NCBI GenBank assembly: GCA_019347775.1
Contig: JAHWKP010000045.1
Location: 1 to 10,664 of the forward strand
DNA: 10,664 bases
DNA from: Actinomycetota bacterium
GTDB taxonomy: Bacteria; Actinomycetota; Acidimicrobiia; Acidimicrobiales; JAHWKP01
Direction of reading: 5' to 3'
The position numbers and the translations under genes were made by a program. Shown here in pieces: positions 1 through 6,187 of the stretch (positions are counted from its first letter, which is position 1; each line of letters begins with the position of its first letter). Under the pieces are notes generated by a model. It had not been told where the DNA came from. It ran no database searches and worked only from the letters and a program-made list of their open reading frames with translations.

Positions 1-74
1 AGGACGATCATCACCAGCGAGGTCACCAAGGCATCGAACACCTGTCGGGTGACTGTGATCTTCGGGCTGCTCAT
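1..74 (-). CDS. 5' end of an unidentified protein, cut by window edge
   Basis: Only the first 24 codons are inside the window. The reading starts at an ATG (74-72) and runs off at position 1 with no stop; the peptide begins MSSPKITVTRQVFDALV and then turns hydrophobic (TSLVMIVL). The ATG overlaps the TGA of the upstream CheW-like frame in an ATGA arrangement, which points to translational coupling and supports this start. The visible part is too short to name a family. The hydrophobic stretch could be the start of a membrane segment or an amphipathic helix. If the upstream piece really is CheW-like, a chemotaxis or signalling role would be natural, but that is only context. Confidence 0.4.
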   Translation of the reverse strand, partial: MSSPKITVTRQVFDALVTSLVMIV

Positions 75-334
75 GCGTGGGCCTCTGGTTCGACGCCGCC
101 ACCGGCGTGCGCGAGCGAAAGGCGAGGGTCGGCCAACGTCGCAGTGATATCCAGCACCAGCAAGTCGTCGCCGACGATCGGAGTCGCCACGGATGTCGAT
201 CCGCCCGGGGCTGGAGATGCCCCAGCGATGTTCTGCGGACGCACCGTCGTCTGACCTTCGACCGCGTCGACCCCCAACCCCAATCGCGAGTCGCCGTCTT
301 CAATGATCAGAAGCAGTGGATCACTCGCAGTCGC
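71..334 (-). pseudogene. CheW-like domain, C-terminal half only
   Basis: Read on the minus strand, this frame is open from just after a TAG (337-335) to a TGA (73-71). It encodes an extended strand (DPLLLIIEDGDSRLGLGVD), then AVEGQTTVRP, and near the end VGDDLLVLDI. This is the pattern of the second half of a CheW or CheA regulatory domain: the GLxVD motif, a loop, then a GD...LLLD strand. CheW couples chemoreceptors to the CheA kinase, and the domain normally needs about 130 residues. Only about 88 are present, and no CheW N-terminal half is visible upstream in any minus frame. The only usable start inside is a TTG at 283-281, which would cut into the domain. It is therefore probably a decayed or truncated gene, or one with a sequence error near 335. 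It is coupled by ATGA to the gene at the window edge. Confidence 0.42.
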
Positions 335-364
335 CTACATGGCGATGATCGAAACGGCCGATCG

Positions 365-1009
365 GTGACGCCGTCGCGCAGCGCGATCGGCTTGAGGTCG
401 TGGCAGGCCGAGGTCCGCCGCGACCGAATCCGCTATCGACTTGGCGCGAATGGCCGGTCTCTATCCGCCTTCGCCGAGCAGAAGCTGGAGGAGGCTGCAG
501 CCGACAGGATCCGGTCCGAATCGGTGGACGTCGATCTCGAGGGTTTCCCGGTCGTAGCGCGGGTACTTGTCAAGGGCGAGGTCGCCCAGGTCGAGTACCG
601 CTGGGGAAGTCCTCTGCTCGGCCGGGTGCGAGCGCAATCGCTGGAGGTCTCCTTGAGAGGCGTGGGACTCGCTCGTAGCGACCTGCTCAATGGCGACGTC
701 CGGATCGAAGGAGTCGAAGCCGGCGAGTTGGAGGTGAAGATTCCGCTGTCAGAAATCGGCCGCCTGCTTGAGCGAGACGTCCGCATTCACCAGGGCCAGA
801 TCGTGGTCAGCCTCACCCCGGCGACCGAAGTGGTCGGATCGGTGTCTGCCTCCGCGGACGGCCTCGTTCTGACCGCCGGGCCGCTCGAACCTGTCGCCGC
901 CGACTTCGACCGGGGCATCATGCCGTGTGCACCCCGGGTCACACTGGACAACCGTCTCGTGCTCCTGCGGTGCTCGTTCCGGGGGTTGCCTCCGCTGTTC
1001 CGCTCCTAG
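365..1009 (+). CDS. DUF2993 / LmeA-like protein
   Basis: This encodes about 214 residues from a GTG at 365. The central part matches the DUF2993 (LmeA) pattern: a helix (LSAFAEQKLEEAAADRI), the strand VDVDLEGFPVVARVL, and repeated beta segments such as LEVSLRGVGLARSDLLNGDV and VEAGELEVKIPL. In mycobacteria LmeA is a periplasmic lipid-binding protein needed for lipomannan elongation; other DUF2993 proteins are uncharacterised. Family members usually begin with a signal or membrane anchor, but none can be seen here in any plus frame. The frame stays open back to 77, but 77-334 lies antisense to the CheW-like piece and does not look protein-like. GTG 365 is the first sensible start, with TTG 392 as an alternative; neither has a good ribosome-binding site. 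The gene ends in TAG, 12 bases before the next gene. The family call is fair; the start is uncertain. Confidence 0.62.
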   Translation: MTPSRSAIGLRSWQAEVRRDRIRYRLGANGRSLSAFAEQKLEEAAADRIRSESVDVDLEGFPVVARVLVKGEVAQVEYRWGSPLLGRVRAQSLEVSLRGVGLARSDLLNGDVRIEGVEAGELEVKIPLSEIGRLLERDVRIHQGQIVVSLTPATEVVGSVSASADGLVLTAGPLEPVAADFDRGIMPCAPRVTLDNRLVLLRCSFRGLPPLFRS

Positions 1010-1021
1010 GCTCCGATCGCA

Positions 1022-1336
1022 ATGCGGGTAATCGCCTATGTCCCCGACCTCATCGACCAGAGCAGGATCACGACGATCGAGCCTGCGGCCGAGTTCGTCG
1101 ACCGGCCTTCAGACCTGGCATCGGCATCCGAGGGCGCCGACCTAGCCCTCGTCGACATCTCGAGGAAAGGCGCGGTAGACGTTTTGAGCGGCCTGCAGTG
1201 TTCCCGGGTGGTCGGCTTCACCAACCACACCGACCGGACGACAATGGAGAACGCCCGTGCTGCGGGGGCAGTGGTCATGGCCCGATCGGAGTTCTTCATC
1301 CATCTCGAAGAACTCCTCTTGGGTCCTGACGCCTAA
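1022..1336 (+). CDS. Small degenerate receiver-like protein
   Basis: This 104-residue protein starts at ATG 1022 and ends in TAA. The order of elements resembles a shortened response-regulator receiver: a first strand (MRVIAYVPDL), a third strand ending in Asp45 (ADLALVDIS) where the phosphorylatable Asp would lie, a fourth strand ending in Thr (RVVGFTNHTD), and a helix with AGAVVMARSEFFIHLEELL in place of the strand that normally carries the conserved Lys. That Lys is not seen, and the usual acidic pair after strand 1 is reduced. It may be a pseudo-receiver that binds a partner rather than a phosphate-controlled switch. It follows the DUF2993 gene by 12 bases with no clear ribosome-binding site, suggesting shared transcription, and lies 121 bases before amtB. 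It is a convincing gene from its length, codon use and family-like pattern, but its function is unknown. Confidence 0.6.
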   Translation: MRVIAYVPDLIDQSRITTIEPAAEFVDRPSDLASASEGADLALVDISRKGAVDVLSGLQCSRVVGFTNHTDRTTMENARAAGAVVMARSEFFIHLEELLLGPDA

Positions 1337-1457
1337 GACCGGCCGTCCTCCGCCGAACCCTCCCCGAGGCCGTTCACACGATCGCAACAACTGAGTGACC
1401 CAGGGGTAACGCCACTTCTGCATCCTGCCTTCATCCGCTCAACCGAAGGGAGGGTCC
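1337..1457 (+). promoter_or_regulatory. amtB leader with strong ribosome-binding site
   Basis: This 121-base gap precedes the nitrogen operon and should hold its promoter. I see no convincing GlnR, AmtR or NtcA operator. The only firm element is the purine tract AAGGGAGGG at 1446-1454, a strong Shine-Dalgarno sequence placed about 4 bases before the TTG at 1458. It decides the amtB start in favour of this TTG over the ATG at 1497, which would remove part of the first membrane helix. Confidence 0.5.
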
Positions 1458-2723
1458 TTGCCCGAAATCGATTCTGGTGACACTGCTTGGGTGCTCATGT
1501 CGATCGCCCTGGTGCTGTTCATGGTGCCTGGGCTCGCGTTCTTCTACGCCGGCATGGTCAGATCCAAAAACGTGCTCGGGATGCTCATGCAGAACTTCTT
1601 CTCGCTGGGTCTAGTGAGTGTCCTGTGGGTCCTGCTCGGATTCAGCCTCGCCTTCGGCGAGGACCTCGGCGGCGGGTTTGTAGGAGCACTCGACTTCGTC
1701 GGCCTGGCTGGCCTGGGCGAGATCCCTGGACTCGAAGGGGCGCTCACAATCCCGCCCATCGCCTTCGTCGCCTTTCAGATGATGTTTGCGGTGATCACAC
1801 CCGCACTGATCACCGGCGCGATAGCCGACCGTATGAAGTTCGCGGCTTGGGTCGTGTTCCTCGCGGTCTGGTCGGTGCTCGTCTATGCCCCCGTCGCCCA
1901 CTGGGTCTTCAGCCCCGGAGGCTGGCTATTCCAGCGAGGCGCCCTCGACTTCGCCGGTGGGACAGTGGTTCACATAAACGCCGGCGTAGCCGCCCTGGCG
2001 CTCATCGTCGTTCTTGGGCGGAGACGGGGATGGCCCGGGGAGGCGATGCCCCCGCACTCGCTGCCACTCACGCTGCTGGGCACAGGGATCCTCTGGTTCG
2101 GCTGGTTCGGGTTCAACGCCGGTTCGGCCCTGGGTGCCAACGGCCTGGCGGCCCAGGCTCTCATCAACACCCACATCGCGGCGGCGGCCGGGATGTGCGG
2201 CTGGTTGCTGGTGGAGCGCATAAAGGACGGCAAAGCGACGACGCTCGGCGGGGCGTCAGGAGCGGTGGCCGGGCTGGTGGCGATCACTCCGTGCGCAGGA
2301 TTCGTCAACACCATGAGCGCCCTCGCCATCGGGGCGGTGGCCGGAGCCGTCTGCTTCCTAGCCATCCAGTTGAAGTACCGGCTGCGCTATGACGACTCAC
2401 TCGACGTAGTGGCCGTGCATCTCGTCGGCGGCATCATCGGCTCCGTGCTGCTCGGAGTGTTCGCCGATGCCGGTGTGAACGACGCCGCTCCCGACGGATT
2501 GCTGTTCGGCGGCAACGCCGAACTCCTGGTCAACCAGTTCATTGCGGTGGGCGCCACCCTGGCCTTCTCGGGAATCCTGTCCCTGGTTCTGGCCAAGGTG
2601 ATCGACTTGGCGATCGGCCTACGCGTGGACGAGGACGACGAGGCCCAAGGCCTCGACACCACCCAGCATGCAGAAACCGCATACTCATTCGGCGACGTTC
2701 GATCCCTAGGGAGGGTTGCGTAG
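1458..2723 (+). CDS. amtB: Ammonium channel/transporter AmtB
   Basis: This 421-residue integral membrane protein of the Amt/Mep/Rh family moves ammonium across the cytoplasmic membrane. About eleven hydrophobic helices can be followed. Signature segments include PGLAFFYAGMVRSKNVL near residues 24-40, ITPALITGAIADRMKF, LDFAGGTVVHINAG and GWFGFNAGSALGAN. The pore residues of E. coli AmtB have clear counterparts: Asp164 (Asp160), His172 and His321 (the twin histidines 168/318), Phe219 and Ser223 (Phe215/Ser219). The start is a TTG behind a strong ribosome-binding site; the first helix follows directly with no signal peptide, as in actinobacterial homologues. The C-terminal tail ends with the family's conserved GLD...HAETAY motif, the region PII proteins contact. 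The stop TAG abuts the glnB ATG, so PII is made together with its channel partner. Confidence 0.96.
   Translation: MPEIDSGDTAWVLMSIALVLFMVPGLAFFYAGMVRSKNVLGMLMQNFFSLGLVSVLWVLLGFSLAFGEDLGGGFVGALDFVGLAGLGEIPGLEGALTIPPIAFVAFQMMFAVITPALITGAIADRMKFAAWVVFLAVWSVLVYAPVAHWVFSPGGWLFQRGALDFAGGTVVHINAGVAALALIVVLGRRRGWPGEAMPPHSLPLTLLGTGILWFGWFGFNAGSALGANGLAAQALINTHIAAAAGMCGWLLVERIKDGKATTLGGASGAVAGLVAITPCAGFVNTMSALAIGAVAGAVCFLAIQLKYRLRYDDSLDVVAVHLVGGIIGSVLLGVFADAGVNDAAPDGLLFGGNAELLVNQFIAVGATLAFSGILSLVLAKVIDLAIGLRVDEDDEAQGLDTTQHAETAYSFGDVRSLGRVA
2708..2715 (+). promoter_or_regulatory. Ribosome-binding site of glnB inside amtB
   Basis: AGGGAGGG lies within the last codons of amtB, 8 bases before the glnB ATG at 2724. 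It supports that start and coupled translation of the two genes. Confidence 0.7.
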
Positions 2724-3062
2724 ATGAAGCTCGTGACAGCCATCGTGAAGCCCTTCAAGCTCGACGAAGTCAGGGACGTGCTGAAGGGAATGGGAGTGGA
2801 GGGAATGACCATCACCGAGGTGCAAGGGTTCGGCCGCCAGCGGGGGCAGACCGAGGTGTACCGGGGCGCGGAGTACACCGTGAACTTCGTGCCGAAGGTA
2901 CGGCTCGAGGTGTTGTTGTCGGCCGATGCCGTCGACGGGATCGTCGAAGCCATCGTCGAGGCAGCGCGGACCGGCAAGATTGGCGACGGAAAGATCTGGG
3001 TGACAGACGTCGAGGGCGTCACCCGGATCCGGACCGGAGAAAAAGGATCCGACGCACTCTGA
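2724..3062 (+). CDS. glnB: Nitrogen regulatory protein PII
   Basis: The protein has 112 residues, the canonical PII length. PII trimers sense 2-oxoglutarate and ATP/ADP and control targets such as AmtB. The T-loop motif YRGAEY (46-51) is intact and includes Tyr51, the residue modified by GlnD (uridylylated in proteobacteria, adenylylated in the actinobacteria studied). The B-loop TGKIGDGKIWV (83-93) with Lys90, and the C-terminal Arg101 and Arg103 that contact nucleotide phosphates, are present. The gene begins one base after the amtB stop and is followed by glnD after a structured 227-base gap. The pairing with amtB makes it a GlnK-type PII in role; by sequence alone glnB and glnK cannot be told apart. 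Nothing is missing. Confidence 0.96.
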   Translation: MKLVTAIVKPFKLDEVRDVLKGMGVEGMTITEVQGFGRQRGQTEVYRGAEYTVNFVPKVRLEVLLSADAVDGIVEAIVEAARTGKIGDGKIWVTDVEGVTRIRTGEKGSDAL

Positions 3063-3079
3063 GCGCTCGTCGGGGCCGG

Positions 3080-3184
3080 CGGGAGCCCGGGCCTCCCCCC
3101 TTCGGCGACCGTCCTCGCCGGGCTACGCCCGGCGAGGACCCTCACCGCCAGCCACGTCGCCTGCGGGGGGGACCCGGGCTCCCG
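3080..3184. repeat. Nested palindrome between glnB and glnD
   Basis: Two nested inverted repeats start 18 bases after the glnB stop. The inner one is a perfect 13-bp stem with a TAC loop: GTCCTCGCCGGGC (3111-3123) pairs with GCCCGGCGAGGAC (3127-3139). The outer one pairs CGGGAGCCCGGG (3080-3091) exactly with CCCGGGCTCCCG (3173-3184); it continues inward as a C-run against a G-run with a small bulge. It could act as a terminator or mRNA processing/stabilising structure after glnB, although no T-run follows. It could also be a copy of an extragenic palindromic element. Copy number in the genome cannot be judged from one window. Confidence 0.75.
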
Positions 3185-3201
3185 CCTCCGGCGGTTCGCG
3201 A

Positions 3202-3242
3202 CACCCCCGGCGTCGGCAGTGACTTTTGCCGGGCCTGGGGTG
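3202..3242 (+). repeat. Imperfect hairpin upstream of glnD
   Basis: The left arm (CACCCC, GGC, CGGCA; 3202-3218) pairs with the right arm (TGCCG, GCC, GGGGTG; 3227-3242) around an 8-base loop, with internal mismatches. It overlaps the presumed lost 5' coding part of glnD, so the pairing may be partly accidental in such GC-rich sequence. If it forms in the mRNA it would sit just before the glnD start region. Confidence 0.4.
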
Positions 3243-3289
3243 ACGCCCTGGACGTCTGGTTTTTGTAGGCGCTGGAAGAGAGAGAAGGT
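3203..3289 (+). pseudogene. 5' part of glnD, interrupted by in-frame TAG
   Basis: In the same frame as glnD, these bases read TPGVGSDFCRAWGDALDVWFL, then TAG (3266-3268), then ALEEREG, running straight into the GlnD catalytic domain. An FCR..(x)D.W-L helix followed by a short acidic linker and V-A-L-(x)-A-V-G-G-Y-G-R is what the N-terminal region of GlnD proteins looks like, so this appears to be genuine glnD coding sequence. No ATG or GTG lies in this frame between glnB and the TAG; the only TTG is the codon just before it. The usual N-terminal region of about 60-80 residues therefore seems damaged, by mutation or by the palindromic element just upstream. A sequencing error at the TAG is possible. 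Confidence 0.55.
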
Positions 3290-5440
3290 GTGGCCCTCCT
3301 TGCGGTTGGGGGGTATGGGCGGGGGGAGCTTTGTCCTCGGTCGGATGTTGATGTTTGGTTGTTGCATAAGCCGCGGGTTGGTGTAGAGGAGATCGCGGCT
3401 TCGCTTTGGTATCCGCTTTGGGATGGGGGGCTCACGCTCGGGAACGGGGTGCGGACTCCTAAGGAGGCCTTGGCGCTGGCCAATGAGGACTTGGCGACTG
3501 CCACTTCTCTACTTGGCGCCCGCGTAATCGCCGGTGACGAGGCCCTCGGTAATGACTTGATTCAGAAGGCGGCCGAACTGTGGAGAAAGCGGCCCCGCCG
3601 CGCCGTCGACTTATTGTCCGAAGACGCCGAGGCGCGACACGACCGCCACGGTGACGTTGCCTTCCTGCTCGAGCCCGAGCTCAAGTCGGGGCGCGGCGGC
3701 ATCCGCGATGTCCACTGCATCCGCTGGCTGGCTGCGGCGGACGCCCGAGTTGAGGTCTTGGCCTCCGCCGCGGAATTGTCCCGAGCTCACGAGGTTCTGC
3801 TCGGCGCCCGAGTCGAGTTGCATCGGCGAGCGGTCAAGGGCGGCGATCGACTCGCTCTTCAGGAGCAAGATGCCGTCGCCGCCGCCCTTGGTGACGAGGA
3901 TGCGGACTCCCTCATGCGACGGGTCTCTGCGGCCGCCAGAACGATCGCGTGGTCGCTGGATGAGGTCTTTCGCCGGGCCCGCGCTCGCCCTGGTTCGCGG
4001 GCGGCGGCGGATCGACCATTGGGCGACGGGATAGTCATCCGCGACGGTGAGGTGGCCCTGAGCTCCGCCGCCGATCTGAGTGATCCGTCGCTAGTTCTAC
4101 GGGCCGCAGCGGGCGCCGCCTCCCTCGCCCTGCCGCTGTCGCGTGCTGCGCTGGTCCGTCTCGCGAGTGAGGCACCAGTCCTGCCGGATCCCTGGCCCGG
4201 CGAAGCTCTGCAGGCGTTCGTCCGACTCTTGGGCTTCGGGCCGGCGGCGGTGGAGGTAATCGAAGCGCTCGATCAACACGGGCTGATGGTAAGGATCTTG
4301 CCCGAATGGGAGGCGGTACGTCATCGCCCGCAGCGGAACGCCTACCACCGCTTCACGGTGGACCGTCACCTGTGCGAGGCGGCCGCGCAGGCGGCGGCCG
4401 TGAGCCGTTCCGTCGCCCGGCCGGACCTGCTGTTGATGGGAGCGCTGCTGCACGACATTGGCAAAGGGTTCCCCGGTGACCACACCGAGGCCGGCATGGT
4501 GGTCGTCCGGGCGATTGCCCGCCGAATGGGATTCGGCAGCGACGACATTGAGATGTTGGTGGCCATGGTCGAACACCACTTGCTGCTGCCCGACGTCGCT
4601 ACCCGACGAGATCTCGAAGACGCCTCGACAGCCGAGATGGTGGCCAAGGCCGTGCGTAGTCGCGAGTTGCTCGAATTGCTGGCTGCGCTGACGGAGGCCG
4701 ACTCGCTCGCGACTGGTCCTCAGGCCTGGAGCCACTGGAAGGCGGGCCTAGTGGCCGACCTGGTCAGCCGGACTGATGCCGTCCTCGCGGGCGGTTCAGC
4801 CGGGGACACCGCTCGTCCGGATTCGTGGGTGACCGCCGATCACCGCAGAATGATGGAACCGCGGGAGGTTGCGGTGTTGGCGGCCGACGGCCAGGTCCGA
4901 GTGGCGGCCCCTGATCAGCCCGGCTTGTTCTCCCGGGTTTCAGGAGCGCTTGCGCTCCACGGCCTCGACGTTCTGAGTGCCACGGCTGCTACTTCGGCCG
5001 ACGGCACGATGGCGATCGAGGAGTTCCGGGTCGAGCCCGCTCTCGGCCGGGAGACGGATTGGCAAGCCGTCGCGGATGACGTTGAGCGCGCCGTGCGAGG
5101 GCGTATCGCGTTAGAAGCGCGGATCGAAGAGCGAGCCCGCGACTACCGACACACACGACCCCGCAGCGCGTCTGCAGCGGCGCCGCGGGTCACGTTCGAC
5201 CTGACCGCATCGCACGCCTCGACAGTGGTGGAGGTACGCGCCGCCGACGGCGTCGGCGTGCTTTACCGGATCACCAAGGCGCTGTCGGAATGTCAGCTCG
5301 ACATCAGCTCCGCCAAGGTGCAGACCCTCGGCCACGAGGTGGTCGACACCTTCTACGTGCGTGACCGCGATGGGCACAAACCTGTCGATCCTGAGCACCT
5401 GGCCGAAGTTGAACGCGCCGTCCTCTCTGCGTTGACCTGA
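3290..5440 (+). CDS. glnD: PII nucleotidyltransferase / removing enzyme GlnD
   Basis: From GTG 3290 the product has 716 residues. GlnD attaches and removes UMP (AMP in the actinobacteria studied) on PII Tyr51 according to glutamine level. Domains in order: a nucleotidyltransferase domain with GGYGRGELCPRSDVDVW right at the N-terminus (metal-binding Asp19 and Asp21); a linker with the family's LEPELKSGRGGIRDVH; an HD domain with His360, LLHDIGK (His388-Asp389) and His429/His430, the removing activity; then two ACT domains (about 525-600 and 640-716) that bind glutamine. Everything downstream is intact. The N-terminus is too short for the family because the frame is interrupted upstream by a TAG. 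GTG 3290 follows a purine tract (GGAAGAGAGAGAAG) that could support initiation. The first 60 or so codons rarely end in C, unlike the rest. It lies downstream of glnB, its substrate. Confidence 0.9.
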   Translation: MALLAVGGYGRGELCPRSDVDVWLLHKPRVGVEEIAASLWYPLWDGGLTLGNGVRTPKEALALANEDLATATSLLGARVIAGDEALGNDLIQKAAELWRKRPRRAVDLLSEDAEARHDRHGDVAFLLEPELKSGRGGIRDVHCIRWLAAADARVEVLASAAELSRAHEVLLGARVELHRRAVKGGDRLALQEQDAVAAALGDEDADSLMRRVSAAARTIAWSLDEVFRRARARPGSRAAADRPLGDGIVIRDGEVALSSAADLSDPSLVLRAAAGAASLALPLSRAALVRLASEAPVLPDPWPGEALQAFVRLLGFGPAAVEVIEALDQHGLMVRILPEWEAVRHRPQRNAYHRFTVDRHLCEAAAQAAAVSRSVARPDLLLMGALLHDIGKGFPGDHTEAGMVVVRAIARRMGFGSDDIEMLVAMVEHHLLLPDVATRRDLEDASTAEMVAKAVRSRELLELLAALTEADSLATGPQAWSHWKAGLVADLVSRTDAVLAGGSAGDTARPDSWVTADHRRMMEPREVAVLAADGQVRVAAPDQPGLFSRVSGALALHGLDVLSATAATSADGTMAIEEFRVEPALGRETDWQAVADDVERAVRGRIALEARIEERARDYRHTRPRSASAAAPRVTFDLTASHASTVVEVRAADGVGVLYRITKALSECQLDISSAKVQTLGHEVVDTFYVRDRDGHKPVDPEHLAEVERAVLSALT

Positions 5441-5468
5441 GGGAGTCAGCTCTGAAGGGGCTTACTGT

Positions 5469-6149
5469 TTGGGGATGGCTGATGAAGTCACCGCTGGCGA
5501 TTTGCTCCGGTGGAGCGAGACTCTCGCCGGCATCGCCCGAACGGGAATGGGCTTCACCGACAGCCTCTACGAGCGGGAGCGCTACGAGGAGATCCTCAAG
5601 GTCGCGGCTGACATCCGGGTCGCGGCGGGCCACGAGCTCGTAGCCGACGTGCTCCAGGAGGAATGGCTCAAACTCGTCGGCGAGGGGGTGGGCGGATACG
5701 TCACACCCAAGATCGCCATCGGCGCCGTCGTCGGCAATGACAAGAACGAGATCCTGCTGATCCAGCGATCGGGCTCGGGAGTCTGGTGGTATCCGACGGG
5801 GTGGGCCGACATCGGATACTCGGCCTCGGAGGTCGCGGTCAAAGAGGTGGCGGAGGAGACCGGCATCGAGTGCGAGCCCGTCCAGCTGTTGATGTTGCTC
5901 GACGGGATGCGCACCGGCTTCACCGGCATACCGCTGTATTCGATCGTCTTCCACTGTCGAGCGACGGGAGGAAAGTTGGCGCCGCATCCGCTCGAGACCC
6001 TCGACGCCGGCTGGTTCAGCCAGGACAACCTCCCCGAGCCCTTGCTGGTCCCCGAGCGCTGGGCCGACCAGGCTTTCGCGGCCATCCGAGGTGAGCCGGT
6101 TCGGGCGCGTTTCGATCCACCACGGTCTCCGGTGTGGCGCGACGAGTGA
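5469..6149 (+). CDS. NUDIX hydrolase with Nudix_N domain
   Basis: This 226-residue protein starts at a TTG placed 8 bases after GAAGGGG (5454-5460); ATG 5475 is the alternative, 14 bases away. Residues about 10-50 (DLLRWSETLAGIARTGMGF, then LYERERYEEI) match the Nudix_N domain found before NUDIX domains that hydrolyse nucleoside diphosphates linked to another group. The NUDIX box lies at 111-133, with Glu126, Glu129 and Glu130 of the metal-binding KEVAEETG present. Two usual positions differ: the first Glu of the box is Tyr117, and the Arg before the catalytic Glu is Lys125. Activity is likely but the substrate is unknown; ADP-ribose or nucleotide sugars are possible. It lies 28 bases after glnD and 38 before the peptidase gene, all on one strand, so shared transcription is plausible although the functions look unrelated. 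Confidence 0.86.
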   Translation: MGMADEVTAGDLLRWSETLAGIARTGMGFTDSLYERERYEEILKVAADIRVAAGHELVADVLQEEWLKLVGEGVGGYVTPKIAIGAVVGNDKNEILLIQRSGSGVWWYPTGWADIGYSASEVAVKEVAEETGIECEPVQLLMLLDGMRTGFTGIPLYSIVFHCRATGGKLAPHPLETLDAGWFSQDNLPEPLLVPERWADQAFAAIRGEPVRARFDPPRSPVWRDE

Positions 6150-6187
6150 CGGCCGCCGAGGCCTCATCGAGGACTTCAGGTGCAAGC

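Noticed and set aside
77..364. N-terminal extension of the DUF2993 frame back to an ATG at 77
   Set aside because: The peptide is Arg-rich with no domain pattern, and the region is antisense to the more protein-like CheW fragment.
1337..1457. GlnR or AmtR operator upstream of amtB
   Set aside because: GTAAC-like bits occur, but no second half-site at the required spacing could be found.
3111..3139. Standard rho-independent terminator after glnB
   Set aside because: The hairpin is perfect but is followed by CCTCACCG, not a T-run, so I list it as a palindrome with uncertain role.
3063..3289. Continuously open frame in phase with glnB through the intergenic gap
   Set aside because: It is Gly/Pro/Ser-rich with no domain pattern, has the palindromes in it, and follows the glnB stop; openness is explained by high GC.
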